Positions 19,406 through 28,739 of a stretch of 64,000 nt of DNA are shown in pieces. The notes under the pieces were generated by a model. The model did no database searches, had not been told where the DNA came from, and worked only from the letters and a program-made list of their open reading frames with translations. Source of the DNA: Helicobacter pylori PMSS1 (GTDB lineage: Bacteria > Campylobacterota > Campylobacteria > Campylobacterales > Arcobacteraceae); contig CAMCYD010000001.1 in assembly GCA_945883785.1 (NCBI GenBank), positions 1 through 64,000 on the forward strand, written 5' to 3'. Both the position numbers and the translations under genes were made by a program. Position 1 is the stretch's first letter; every line of letters starts with the position of its first letter.

Positions 19406-19609
19406 ATGGAAAATATAGACAAAATAGAACTAACTGCTACCAATATGGAAAACCTAGAAGCATATTCAAAAATGCTCCATATCACTCCAAACCAAATTAT
19501 GAATGTTGCACTTGAACAATACTTTAATAATCTTCATAAAAAACAAGGTGATGAGAATCACAATACAAATTTAGATTATGATGAGTTTTGGGAAGGGGTT
19601 GAACTATAA
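19406..19609 (+). CDS. ribbon-helix-helix-like protein
   Basis: KIELTATNMENLEAYSKMLHITPNQIMNVALEQYFNN. Confidence 0.55.
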   Translation: MENIDKIELTATNMENLEAYSKMLHITPNQIMNVALEQYFNNLHKKQGDENHNTNLDYDEFWEGVEL

Positions 19610-19800
19610 ATGGTACAACTAGAACAAATATTAAAATAGATGCCAAAGTTAATATCGTACTAAAAGAGGATCAACGAAGTGGAAAACTCACTTCTGGTAT
19701 CGTAAAAAATATCCTCACAAATTCACCAACTCATCCCCATGGAATAAAAGTCAGACTTGAAAGTGGAGCAGTAGGGAGAGCCCAAGAGGTGCTTGGGTAA
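19606..19800 (+). CDS. ywbE: YwbE family protein, start codon ATA in this sequence (not in the ORF track)
   Basis: Manual translation (I)NGTTRTNIKIDAKVNIVLKEDQRSGKLTSGIVKNILTNSPTHPHGIKVRLESGAVGRAQEVLG*, a clear YwbE-type (DUF2196) sequence without an ATG/GTG/TTG start. Confidence 0.75.
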   Translation: MNGTTRTNIKIDAKVNIVLKEDQRSGKLTSGIVKNILTNSPTHPHGIKVRLESGAVGRAQEVLG

Positions 19801-20036
19801 ATTTCGCTGGTAGGATAATTTCTCAAAATTGGGAATAGTTTCAAGAAATCACAAAAGTTGAGATTTAGTTACCCTACTCCCTTCTCCTTAATTATGGGAT
19901 TTTTATAGAAAAAACAATGGTAACTTTTTTGAGAACTTTTTCTTTAACAGTGGTTAAAACTATCTCTACTTTCCTTTGGCAAACTACACTACAATCCCTA
20001 ATAGCACTAATGGGATAAAAATATAATCTATTTGGG

Positions 20037-20156
20037 TCATACTTTATCCTCGCAATTGTTGTGTGTGCTTTTTTTTGCTTTGAATATCATAATCCCTATA
20101 AATGCAATAAGAAGGGGTGTTACTAAGATAATTGAAGAGATAATTGAAGTTTGCAA
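20037..20156 (-). CDS. 39-aa single-TM microprotein (TTG start), tail CEDKV
   Basis: LQTSIISSIILVTPLLIAFIGIMIFKAKKSTHNNCEDKV* with AAAAGGAG about 9 nt upstream of TTG. Confidence 0.5.
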   Translation of the reverse strand: MQTSIISSIILVTPLLIAFIGIMIFKAKKSTHNNCEDKV

Positions 20157-20199
20157 GTTTGAGTCTCCTTTTGTGACTACTTATAAAATATGATTTTCA

Positions 20200-20334
20200 T
20201 CATACTTTATCCTCACAATTTTCATCGTATCTCTCTTTTTTTGCTGAAAAGATGACGATTATTGCTAAACTAAATAAAATTGGTAATAGCAAAGTGAGGA
20301 TTGCTAAGAGTGTGTCGGTTGTTGTAGGCTCCAT
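20200..20334 (-). CDS. 44-aa single-TM microprotein, tail CEDKV
   Basis: MEPTTTDTLLAILTLLLPILFSLAIIVIFSAKKERYDENCEDKV* with AAAAAGGAGC upstream. Confidence 0.55.
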   Translation of the reverse strand: MEPTTTDTLLAILTLLLPILFSLAIIVIFSAKKERYDENCEDKV

Positions 20335-20363
20335 AATAAGTGCTCCTTTTTAAAATATATTTG

Positions 20364-20615
20364 TTAGTTTTTAGATGGTTCTAAATCATCTTTTATCCCA
20401 TCATATCCAAGTGCAAATGCCAAGATAGAATAGAACAGATACTCTATGATAGAGATATTATTTTCAATTTTATAAAATGGATCATCTAGAAATATCCCAA
20501 GTGTTAAATAGATAAACCCACCAAACAAAAGATTTATTCCACCAAGAAAAAGTATCCAACTAATCACTTTTATAGTTTTTGCAAGGGTATTGATAAATTG
20601 GCAATTATTTTTCAT
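20364..20615 (-). CDS. small membrane protein
   Basis: Two TM-like segments, ORF overlaps the next. Confidence 0.5.
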   Translation of the reverse strand: MKNNCQFINTLAKTIKVISWILFLGGINLLFGGFIYLTLGIFLDDPFYKIENNISIIEYLFYSILAFALGYDGIKDDLEPSKN

Positions 20616-20913
20616 TGTGTATATCTCTCTTTTTACAGGTGCTTAGATTGACAACTGTATCACCATTGGTGATAAGGTTTCCATAATTTGTATCAAAGTG
20701 ATACCCTTTTGGTTTTGAGATTATTTTATTTACTCCAATGTTTGAGCAGATAATCTCTGCATTATTATTAAAAGCATCTATTGTCTCTTGTTGTTCATTG
20801 GAGAGCTGGTATATCATACCTATTAAAATCACTCCAAATATCGTGAACAGTATCCCCTTTAGTAAAAAGGAGATGATATATTGTTTTTTCTTTTTGCAAT
20901 CGTTGTTGTTCAC
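20605..20913 (-). CDS. single-TM protein with extracytoplasmic domain
   Basis: N-terminal TM plus soluble tail; overlaps neighbours. Confidence 0.5.
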   Translation of the reverse strand: MNNNDCKKKKQYIISFLLKGILFTIFGVILIGMIYQLSNEQQETIDAFNNNAEIICSNIGVNKIISKPKGYHFDTNYGNLITNGDTVVNLSTCKKRDIHNEK

Positions 20914-21287
20914 TGGAGTACCTCTTGTGTGGTTGTATCTTTGATTAGTGAAAGAACCATTTTGTAATTCTCTAATCTTGTGTATCCATCTAGTTTTATA
21001 GTTTCTATGGAGAGGTTTAAAAGTGGTTTGATTGCCTCTTGAAATAGCTCTTCACTGTAAAACTTATCAATCTCCTCTTTAGATGAGTGGATAGTGAGAT
21101 TTGGATTATTTGCTATTGCAATATAAACTCTTAGCGACTCTTTTGGTGTTGTTTGGAGTGGTTCCATATAAATATCAAGAACATCGTGTAATGTTCGTTC
21201 TTGTTCCTCTTGAAACTCCTCAACCAAATCAAACAGTTGATAAAGATTGATTAATAATAACTCTTGTGTGTATTCTAGTTTGTTCAT
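20910..21287 (-). CDS. hypothetical protein (125 aa)
   Basis: Intact ORF, ATGA-type overlap. Confidence 0.5.
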   Translation of the reverse strand: MNKLEYTQELLLINLYQLFDLVEEFQEEQERTLHDVLDIYMEPLQTTPKESLRVYIAIANNPNLTIHSSKEEIDKFYSEELFQEAIKPLLNLSIETIKLDGYTRLENYKMVLSLIKDTTTQEVLQ

Positions 21288-21301
21288 GAATGGCTCCTTT
21301 T

Positions 21302-22222
21302 TTAGTGTAAAACTTTTTGATAGATCGATTCAAAATTGATTGGACCAAACATTCTGCTATCAAAACTTGTATTTCTATTATCACCCATCACAAAGTATTG
21401 ATTATCTTGTAGGGTGGTGATATTGGTGTCATACAAATGGGGAAAAAGTTTATGAAATTCTCTATAATCAATGTCCTCTATAAATTGGATTTTTGGATTG
21501 GTTTTTAGGTACGGGTCTTTGATAAAGATTTGGTTGTTTTTTGTGATGGTGGTGTACCCTTTGTAATGTGTTTTAATATACTCATTCCCCTCTTGTGGGT
21601 GGAGATAGAATCTTCCATCTTTTAAGAAAAAACTATCATATGGAGTTGCTACAATTCTTTTTATCATACTTACTTTCCCCTCTTCAAAATCTTTCCCATC
21701 ATTTTTGATAATATATTGAAGATATCGATTAGTTGTATCTTTTGGGATATAAAAGTTGATGATATCTCCCCTTTGTGGAGTGTTCCAAGTGAGGAGGTAT
21801 CTATGTGTTGCATTATTTCTTATCCCATAGGCTTTAGTAAATGTAATATAAGAGGAGTCTGTTTGTAGAGTTCCCTCCATACTATTAGTTATAGGTTTTG
21901 CTGTTGCAAAAAAGATAAAATATATTCCAATTGCTCCCATTATAATATTAAAAAAGAGTATCTCTTTTTTCTGAGGTGGGAAAAGTTTATACAGTACAAA
22001 TGTGAGGATAATGAGGGTAAACCCAATAAGCTCTCCATGATTTTGCACTATTTTTGATAGAAAAAATCCAAGTAAAATAGATGTTGTTGGGGTAAAGAGA
22101 TAGAGTGTATGAAATGATTTTAGGTTCTCTTTTAGGGTGAGTTCCTTTTGGTGGAGAACTGCTAACCATATAAGTGTAAAAATAGTGCCAAGTATCAAAT
22201 CTTTTGTGAGTAAATCTATCAT
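21302..22222 (-). CDS. S26 signal peptidase / TraF-like membrane peptidase
   Basis: NSMEGTLQTDSS (Ser region), KRIVATPYDSF (Lys region), YFVMGDNRNTSFDSRMFGPI. Confidence 0.85.
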   Translation of the reverse strand: MIDLLTKDLILGTIFTLIWLAVLHQKELTLKENLKSFHTLYLFTPTTSILLGFFLSKIVQNHGELIGFTLIILTFVLYKLFPPQKKEILFFNIIMGAIGIYFIFFATAKPITNSMEGTLQTDSSYITFTKAYGIRNNATHRYLLTWNTPQRGDIINFYIPKDTTNRYLQYIIKNDGKDFEEGKVSMIKRIVATPYDSFFLKDGRFYLHPQEGNEYIKTHYKGYTTITKNNQIFIKDPYLKTNPKIQFIEDIDYREFHKLFPHLYDTNITTLQDNQYFVMGDNRNTSFDSRMFGPINFESIYQKVLH

Positions 22223-22228
22223 AAATTT

Positions 22229-22432
22229 TTATCCTTTTTGTAATATCTCAATATTACTAATATTTGTTGGTGTTGCTTCAAATGCAACTCTCCATAAAAT
22301 TCCAAGAAAAACAACAGTTGCTATAATTAACCCTATATTCTTTTTTACCCCTCCCCATGCTACATTCAATATAAGAAGAATGAGTAGAAGAGTGGTGATA
22401 AGATAATATGCAGGATTTATAAACTCTAACAT
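22229..22432 (-). CDS. small two-TM protein
   Basis: Hydrophobic 67-aa ORF next to the signal peptidase. Confidence 0.5.
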   Translation of the reverse strand: MLEFINPAYYLITTLLLILLILNVAWGGVKKNIGLIIATVVFLGILWRVAFEATPTNISNIEILQKG

Positions 22433-22499
22433 TTTATTTCTCTTGTCTTTGTGTTACTGTAACTTCATCTTGCATAGGTGCAACAGTATTTTTCATAGG

Positions 22500-22961
22500 T
22501 TAGTCTCTTTTAAAAGTTTGTGTCACTACACTATGGTGGATTTGGATTGAACGGATAGAACTCATAGGATAAACTACTTGGGAGTTTAGTGTTCTTACCA
22601 TTTCCCCTTTTGCTTGATAGGTTCTATTATGTTTGTTATACAATAACTCCTCTTCTTTAAAATATTGCAATGCTGTTTCATCTTGAAAGATGTTATTTAT
22701 TGTTTTTTTTTCTTTAAACTCATTGATATGAAGTGTAATTGAAGATTTTTTAAGTTCAATGAGTGAGCACACAAATAAGCATTGATCATCACAATCTTTT
22801 GAGACAAATAAATCATTTGGGAATATCTCTATTACCCTTTTATCGTTTTTTGTGAAGGTTACTCTTACTATTTTATTTTCATATGTTGTTGTTTTCAAAG
22901 TGTTTTCCTTATTTTGAGTGTTTATTTTTGTGACTGTAATATTTTTATAATCACAGTGCAA
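22500..22961 (-). CDS. hypothetical protein (153 aa)
   Basis: Intact ORF. Confidence 0.45.
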   Translation of the reverse strand: MHCDYKNITVTKINTQNKENTLKTTTYENKIVRVTFTKNDKRVIEIFPNDLFVSKDCDDQCLFVCSLIELKKSSITLHINEFKEKKTINNIFQDETALQYFKEEELLYNKHNRTYQAKGEMVRTLNSQVVYPMSSIRSIQIHHSVVTQTFKRD

Positions 22962-23015
22962 TTGTAAGAAAGAGGTACGAATAGGGTTTTTCGTAACTCT
23001 TTAAAAAATAGAAGA

Positions 23016-23405
23016 TTACCCCATAAGCCACTTCCATAATCCTCCAAATATTTTTACTATCACATGGATTGGGATAGTAGAAACGGCTGGTTTAATATTG
23101 GTAAAATAGAGTATTGTTCCAAAGAATAACCCTTGAATATAATAGATAAATATATGAGTTTCTCTATTAAAATTACCAAGAAGTGTTTTTGCAACAAATT
23201 GTTCAAGTACCACAAAATAATAAAAACTTGTAGTTCCAAGCCAAGCTAAGATATAAGCAAACCGTGTTGGGTTTGGGTTTATCTCATTTACCATATAAAT
23301 AGCTATATCCCCTACCCATAAAACTGGAATAAGTGCTAATAAAATAGCAATTGCAAAAAATATTGCAGCAAATGCTCCTGCATCTTTATAATCCATTGTA
23401 ATCAT
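23016..23405 (-). CDS. membrane protein (3-4 TM)
   Basis: Hydrophobicity pattern. Confidence 0.5.
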   Translation of the reverse strand: MITMDYKDAGAFAAIFFAIAILLALIPVLWVGDIAIYMVNEINPNPTRFAYILAWLGTTSFYYFVVLEQFVAKTLLGNFNRETHIFIYYIQGLFFGTILYFTNIKPAVSTIPIHVIVKIFGGLWKWLMG

Positions 23406-23483
23406 CTTTATTTTCTCCTTGTAAAATGTACCATTTTGAGAATTTGAATGTTTGGTTTCTTTTTATAAAGTAAAAAGAACCAC

Positions 23484-23846
23484 CTAAAGTGAGGAACAAG
23501 TTCCCCTACCCTCTTTTTTAATCTCTAACTGTTTGAAACAATTTTTTTCAATGTTAAATGGTTTTAATCTTTTATAGATATCGTTTTGGATAGTACGAAG
23601 GGTTACATTGTATTCTTGTACTAGATCATCCATTGTGGGTCTCTCATCGTTATAGAGTTTGAGCATAATATCAACTACCCTAAACATCGCTGGGTCATAA
23701 TCCTTTTTATCTCTTTTTTTTCTAATTGGTTTGCCAACAACAGTAGCTGGTGTTTGTGATACTCCATTAGAACTCTTTGGTGTTACTACTCCACCAGTTG
23801 TTGCTGTTGCTGTTTTTATAGATTTAATTTTTTGAAAATAGGTCAT
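23484..23846 (-). CDS. HTH-containing small protein
   Basis: MLKLYNDERPTMDDLVQEYNVTLRTIQNDIYKRL is an HTH of DeoR/WYL-regulator type. Confidence 0.55.
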   Translation of the reverse strand: MTYFQKIKSIKTATATTGGVVTPKSSNGVSQTPATVVGKPIRKKRDKKDYDPAMFRVVDIMLKLYNDERPTMDDLVQEYNVTLRTIQNDIYKRLKPFNIEKNCFKQLEIKKEGRGTCSSL

Positions 23847-23858
23847 TCTCTCCTCCTT

Positions 23859-24185
23859 CTAAACTAACTGAGTAAACCCAAGTTTTAAAACTGTTTCAAG
23901 GATACTTGGATTGAGTGATGCAAAACTATTATTTGCAAATAGATTAACAATATCAAGCAAGAACCAATCAACACTGATAATAGCTATATGGTAAAAAGTG
24001 ATAAATTTTATTTTTACTATATGAGCTACTTTATAACTAGCAATTGCAAAGAGTAAAAATAAAACTACAAATACCACTTGGTTAGTACATATATTTACAC
24101 AAAGGTAATATCCTAATGTTCCAATTGGGATAATTGGAGAGAGGAGAAAGTCAATTATGTTGGTGGTGGTTTGGGTGGTGGTCAT
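23859..24185 (-). CDS. membrane protein (108 aa)
   Basis: Three TM-like segments. Confidence 0.5.
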   Translation of the reverse strand: MTTTQTTTNIIDFLLSPIIPIGTLGYYLCVNICTNQVVFVVLFLLFAIASYKVAHIVKIKFITFYHIAIISVDWFLLDIVNLFANNSFASLNPSILETVLKLGFTQLV

Positions 24186-24201
24186 ATTTGCTCCTTTTTA
24201 A

Positions 24202-24309
24202 CATTTTATGTGTTTTATTGAAAGTATTTTAACATATTATGTTATTTATGTCAATAGATTTATATCATTTTATGTTAAATAAATAGCTATTTTTGTCATT
24301 TTATGTTAT
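24202..24309. promoter_or_regulatory. four phased copies of CATTTTATGTTAT-like operator between divergent genes
   Basis: Copies start at 24202 (cattttatgtg), 24233 (catattatgttat), 24266 (cattttatgttaa), 24297 (cattttatgttat); spacing 31, 33, 31 bp. Confidence 0.65.
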
Positions 24310-24349
24310 TTTTGTGTATAATAGTGAATACAATAAAGGATTTTATTAA

Positions 24350-24562
24350 ATGACATATGAAGAATTTAAAGCTAAATTAAAAGAAAATAATTTAGATATG
24401 GCTGTATGGGCTGAATATATGGGACTTAGTTATCGTGGTGTCACTAATTGGAAAGCAACTGAAGTACCAGTATGGGTTGATAATTATTTTGAAGTATATG
24501 AAGAAAATAAAAAAGCAAAAGAATTAAAAGTATTGCTCAAAGATTTTTGTGAGAAATTATAA
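24350..24562 (+). CDS. small HTH regulator (70 aa)
   Basis: MTYEEFKAKLKENNLDMAVWAEYMGLSYRGVTNWKATEVPVWV. Confidence 0.65.
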   Translation: MTYEEFKAKLKENNLDMAVWAEYMGLSYRGVTNWKATEVPVWVDNYFEVYEENKKAKELKVLLKDFCEKL

Positions 24563-25187
24563 ATACCGCCCTGCTCCATAATATTTCACTCAAAACTACA
24601 AATAAATGACTTCGTTTTTAACTAGAATGGCTATTTTATAGTCCTTGATTTTAGAGGTGAAGTGACAATTTATGGTATTATTTCCATCTTAAAAACAATC
24701 TACACCCCTTACAAAGGCAATAATTTACAATGTTTGGAAAAACTAAAATTCCAGTTCAAGCTTCTCTTATGATAGGGACAAATAAATCACTTAAAAGTCT
24801 TAACTATTTTCAAGACAAGGGTTTTACTGAATACAAAACTCTTCATCTTATCCCTTAATAGCCTAAGAGCGAAATATTCATTAAATTTTTACTAGTGAAG
24901 AGGTTTTGATTTAGAACCATTTTACGTAAATAAGAATGTGTATGTTGGTGTATCATTATGTAAGAATGAAAAGCAAGTTTTTACTGTTATTGATATTGTA
25001 AAAATACTGTTGATGACACATACTCATAAAAAATGAATTCTAGGAAAAGTATTCAAATGATAAAAGCAAAAAATACAGCTATATTTTTGAATATTTGCAA
25101 CCCATCATAAGTCCTAAAATATAGTATATTATATTACTTTGATGATATATTATATTTCTTTTGCAATATATTATATTCGATTTTTTT

Positions 25188-25455
25188 GACAGCCATTTGA
25201 TACTCTCTTGTTTACATTAAATCTGGGCTAACATTTGCAAGGATTTAATTGATTGACAAAAAATAATCTAGATAAAAACCGAAAAAATAGTGAAAATTAT
25301 GTAATTTTATTGAAATATAGAGTTTTGGCATTAGAAAACGACAGATATGTGACAGCCATTTGATACTTTTTGACAGCCATTTGATACTTTTTGACAGCCA
25401 TTTGATACTTTTATGCGGCCATTTGATACTTTTTGACAGCCATTTGATACTTTTT
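25188..25455. repeat. iteron array, putative plasmid oriV
   Basis: TGACAGCCATTTGATACTTTT direct repeats; g of gacagcc at 25351, 25372, 25393, 25414 (variant tgcggcc) and 25435 (exact 21-bp period), plus an outlying copy at 25188. Confidence 0.85.
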
Positions 25456-25546
25456 TGGGCTTATTTTCGTAATTTTGAAGAGTATTAAGAGTATTAAGAC
25501 TTTAAAGAGTCTTAATATACTAGAAAAATAAAAGCTTTTTGGGCTT

Positions 25547-26416
25547 TTAATTTTCTAGCTGTATAAATTCGGATTTTGTGGGAGGTATGAAGTTGATATT
25601 ATCTGTGATTTGAGTATAAATAAAATTTTCTTTTTCGTTATAATATATACCAAATTCATTTTCAAGCATCTCTTTATTGTCTTTTATTTCTTTTTTTGCA
25701 GTTCTAATAGCTCTTTCGCTTTCGATAGGATAACCTATGCTTCTTAACATTTGTTCGACGGATATATTGCAATATTTGTGCGTCCAAAAAAATCTTATTA
25801 TAGATTTTAGTAAAGCACTATCAATTTTTAAAAGCTTAGGGAGTTCCTCTTTGTAGTCTAAAGTTAAATTTTGCTCTACATATTTTCTATAATCAGCACT
25901 AAATACTATACCCCAAAGCTCATGCTCTTCTGAATATGCAACTTTCTCTATAATATTAAAGCTCACAAAGTTCTTTTTATCTTTTTCTTTAAATTCAATT
26001 CCAGTCGTTTGAACTTCTTGTAACTTCTTTTTTACCCAGCTAAAGTTCTTTTTATTTCCAGTGTTGTAGGTATTTAATACATCAGTAAATTTAAAATAGT
26101 AAGCGACACTACCACCTTCTATAGCTACAGGTTGGCTAGCTACTGTTAAAACACAATCTAATAAATCACGATGAGTTTGAGTTAATATATTTCCTAAAAC
26201 ATTAACTTCACCCCAGCTAGAAACGATATTTCTTCTTTTTCCATTCTTAACAAAAGCTATATTTGTTGCACTATTATGAGAAATTTTTTCAATTGGTGCA
26301 TAAATACCAGTTCTTAATTCATTTACTGTCGCATTAAAATTTTCAAACTTATTAACATCAAAATTAAATACTTGCTGCTGTTGAGCGACCGTCATTTGTT
26401 GTTTTTTCTTTGCCAT
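25547..26416 (-). CDS. plasmid replication initiator (RepB/Rep_3-like)
   Basis: 289 aa; winged-helix initiator-like layout adjacent to iterons. Confidence 0.65.
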   Translation of the reverse strand: MAKKKQQMTVAQQQQVFNFDVNKFENFNATVNELRTGIYAPIEKISHNSATNIAFVKNGKRRNIVSSWGEVNVLGNILTQTHRDLLDCVLTVASQPVAIEGGSVAYYFKFTDVLNTYNTGNKKNFSWVKKKLQEVQTTGIEFKEKDKKNFVSFNIIEKVAYSEEHELWGIVFSADYRKYVEQNLTLDYKEELPKLLKIDSALLKSIIRFFWTHKYCNISVEQMLRSIGYPIESERAIRTAKKEIKDNKEMLENEFGIYYNEKENFIYTQITDNINFIPPTKSEFIQLEN

Positions 26417-26426
26417 CCGTTGTCCT

Positions 26427-27623
26427 TTAAAATTTTGGAAAATCTATTTTACCTGATTCAAATTTCGTTATGCTCACGCCATTTTTTATAGGTTCTTTCC
26501 CGTCAAATAGTTTTAAATCATATTCTTTTTTCCCTGAAAAATGGTTTGTTTTCTCAATCTTGAGGATTCTCAGCCTTGTATCTATCTCTTTTTTCTCTTT
26601 ATCTAAGTATTTATAATCAAGGGTATAGTGGATACGACAAGCATCGATGAATGCTCCAGCACCTCTTGCTGTTCCACCCTCCCCTTTTGAGTGGTGGTGG
26701 ATAAGTATGATAGTCTTATTGTCTTGTTCACACCATTCATTTAAAAGGTTCATAAAGTATCTAGCATCTGCATTACTATTTTCATCTCCACCAAAAAAAG
26801 CTATAAGTGGATCTAACACAATAACATCAAAGCTTTTTAGTTGTTTTTTGAGTTTATAAAAAAGATTATTGATTTGTAATCTTCTATTGTCTGTATTTAC
26901 AAACTGCATCGCCCTATTCTCTTTTCCTGATATCTCTATACCTTTAATTGGGAGATTATGAAGTTTTGATAATGATTTGATTCTTTTTTTAGTTGTTCCT
27001 GCATTATCTTCACTAAACCATCCAAAACATTTTAAATGATGTTTATTTGCAAGTTCAAGCATTAGATAAGCTGTAGTGTAACTTTTACCACTTCCACCTT
27101 TAGCACTAATGATATTTACCTCTTTTTCTTGTATAGGGGCAATTGATTCTAAAAAGAACTTTGGTTCATGTTCCTCTATAGAATCAAATGAAGCAATATG
27201 GAGTATCTCATCAGCTTTTTGATGATTTTCAAATTGTTCAATTGAGAGTTTAATACTATTTAAAAGCTCATCTGAACTTATCTCCTCATCACTTGCTTTT
27301 GCTCGAAGAGAATTGATAAGAGTATCTAATTCCCTCTTCTTAGCAGCTTCTTTAAGCTCTTTAGCATAAGCGATAGCATTACTTATAGCATTGGCACTTA
27401 ATATCTCTATTATTGCCCCCTCTTCTATCTTTCCCCTACTTCTTACAAACTCTTCATCAATTGGTAAGTCCTCTTTATGAAGCATAAGCATAGTTTCATA
27501 CACTTTTTGATGAACTGGTAGATAGAAATCAATAGGCTCAAGTATATCAATTAGCTCATCAATGTTTTGATTGAAGAATATTGTACTAAGAAGTGATTGC
27601 TCGATGGAGATGTTGTATTTCAT
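26427..27623 (-). CDS. RepA-type replicative helicase with DnaB-N-like domain
   Basis: N-term EQSLLSTIFFNQNIDELIDIL; ISAKGGSGKSYTTAYLML Walker A; FDVIVLDPLIAFFGGDENSNADAR; IILIHHHSKGEGGTARGAGAFIDACR. Confidence 0.9.
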   Translation of the reverse strand: MKYNISIEQSLLSTIFFNQNIDELIDILEPIDFYLPVHQKVYETMLMLHKEDLPIDEEFVRSRGKIEEGAIIEILSANAISNAIAYAKELKEAAKKRELDTLINSLRAKASDEEISSDELLNSIKLSIEQFENHQKADEILHIASFDSIEEHEPKFFLESIAPIQEKEVNIISAKGGSGKSYTTAYLMLELANKHHLKCFGWFSEDNAGTTKKRIKSLSKLHNLPIKGIEISGKENRAMQFVNTDNRRLQINNLFYKLKKQLKSFDVIVLDPLIAFFGGDENSNADARYFMNLLNEWCEQDNKTIILIHHHSKGEGGTARGAGAFIDACRIHYTLDYKYLDKEKKEIDTRLRILKIEKTNHFSGKKEYDLKLFDGKEPIKNGVSITKFESGKIDFPKF

Positions 27624-27940
27624 TATTTACTCTTTTGAATTCTGTTCTCTAGTTCTTTTTGTACCGCTGTGACAATAAAGCTATTTTTTGATTCGTGTCT
27701 TGTTGCCAAATTTGCATCAAAATAACTTAACATATCCCATACTTCTTTTGGAAATCTAACAGTAACAGTTCCACCTATCTCCATTTTTTGTTTGTTAGGA
27801 TTTTTTAAGTTTTCAACTATCTTTTGTGTCATTAGTATAGGGTTTTTCGTTTCCCCTGTTGCTTCTTTTAAAAATTGTTCTACATTTTCTACTTGGGGTC
27901 TTTTTGTAAAACCACCCTTTTTTACATCATCCTGTGACAT
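27623..27940 (-). CDS. small RHH-like partition partner protein
   Basis: GGTVTVRFPKEVWDMLSYFDANLATRHESKNSFIVTAVQKEL directly downstream of ParA. Confidence 0.55.
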   Translation of the reverse strand: MSQDDVKKGGFTKRPQVENVEQFLKEATGETKNPILMTQKIVENLKNPNKQKMEIGGTVTVRFPKEVWDMLSYFDANLATRHESKNSFIVTAVQKELENRIQKSK

Positions 27941-27959
27941 TCTTTATCCTTTCAATCAT

Positions 27960-28045
27960 TATTTTAATATATAACCAAACTAAACCATTTTAAACTATAT
28001 AGTTACAAATAAAACTAAACAGTTCAAAACAAAACTACACTAAAC
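27960..28045. repeat. AAACTA/ACTAAAC-rich repeat tract between parA and its partner
   Basis: Recurring ccaaactaaacc, ttaaacta, aaactaaac, aaaactacactaaacta. Confidence 0.5.
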
Positions 28046-28728
28046 TATGCTAATCTTCTATCTATCTCGCTGTATAAATTGTCTAGCTCCACTTTTGCTT
28101 TATTTCCATCTCCTTCAATCTCTATAACAGATAAACCATCAGATACAACTTTTCTAAATGCAATTCTCTCAAAAACCACTGTATCCAATAGATACATTTC
28201 ATCTTCTGGTTTTGCAACATCTTTAATAAAATTAATAAGCTCTCCACCCTCTTTAATCATTGGGTTGGGGCTTATCTTGTTTGGAAGGATAAATGCTTTA
28301 ACTTTTTGATTAAACATTTTCGCATCTCTATAAACATTGAGTATTTTTTCTAACGACCAAGTGTCAAATTGACTTGCAACGGCTGGTATAATTATTGCAT
28401 CAGAAATAAGCATCGCCGTTCTTGCTTCTACAGAATCTCTACCACCTGTGTCAATTATTGTTAAATCATAATTTCCTGATAATTGTTTAATATCGTGCTG
28501 AATGTTTCCAGTTTTAGAAATACAAGTAATTTTGCCTTCAGCATTATTTTTTTGATAACCAAGAGAGTCAGGGCTATTTCTGATTTGAAAAAACATTGAT
28601 ACAGATTGTTGTGGGTCTGCATCAACGACTAATACATCTAATCCTGAATAAGCACATCTAATTGCTAAATTTGAAGCAAGTGTGGATTTTCCAACCCCAC
28701 CTTTCTCGTTTACAAAGCTTAATATCAT
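28045..28728 (-). CDS. parA: ParA-type partition ATPase
   Basis: NEKGGVGKSTLASNLA, VVDADPQQS, LTIIDTGGRDS. Confidence 0.92.
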   Translation of the reverse strand: MILSFVNEKGGVGKSTLASNLAIRCAYSGLDVLVVDADPQQSVSMFFQIRNSPDSLGYQKNNAEGKITCISKTGNIQHDIKQLSGNYDLTIIDTGGRDSVEARTAMLISDAIIIPAVASQFDTWSLEKILNVYRDAKMFNQKVKAFILPNKISPNPMIKEGGELINFIKDVAKPEDEMYLLDTVVFERIAFRKVVSDGLSVIEIEGDGNKAKVELDNLYSEIDRRLA

Positions 28729-28739
28729 TTTATATCCTT

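Noticed and set aside
24600-25030. Possible transposase remnant in the gap between the HTH gene and iterons
   Set aside because: Translations in all plus frames are short and interrupted, and no recognisable transposase motif or terminal inverted repeats were found.
25351-25455. Regular 21-bp direct repeats could be read as a CRISPR array
   Set aside because: Repeats are contiguous without unique spacers, AT-rich and beside a replication initiator; they are iterons.
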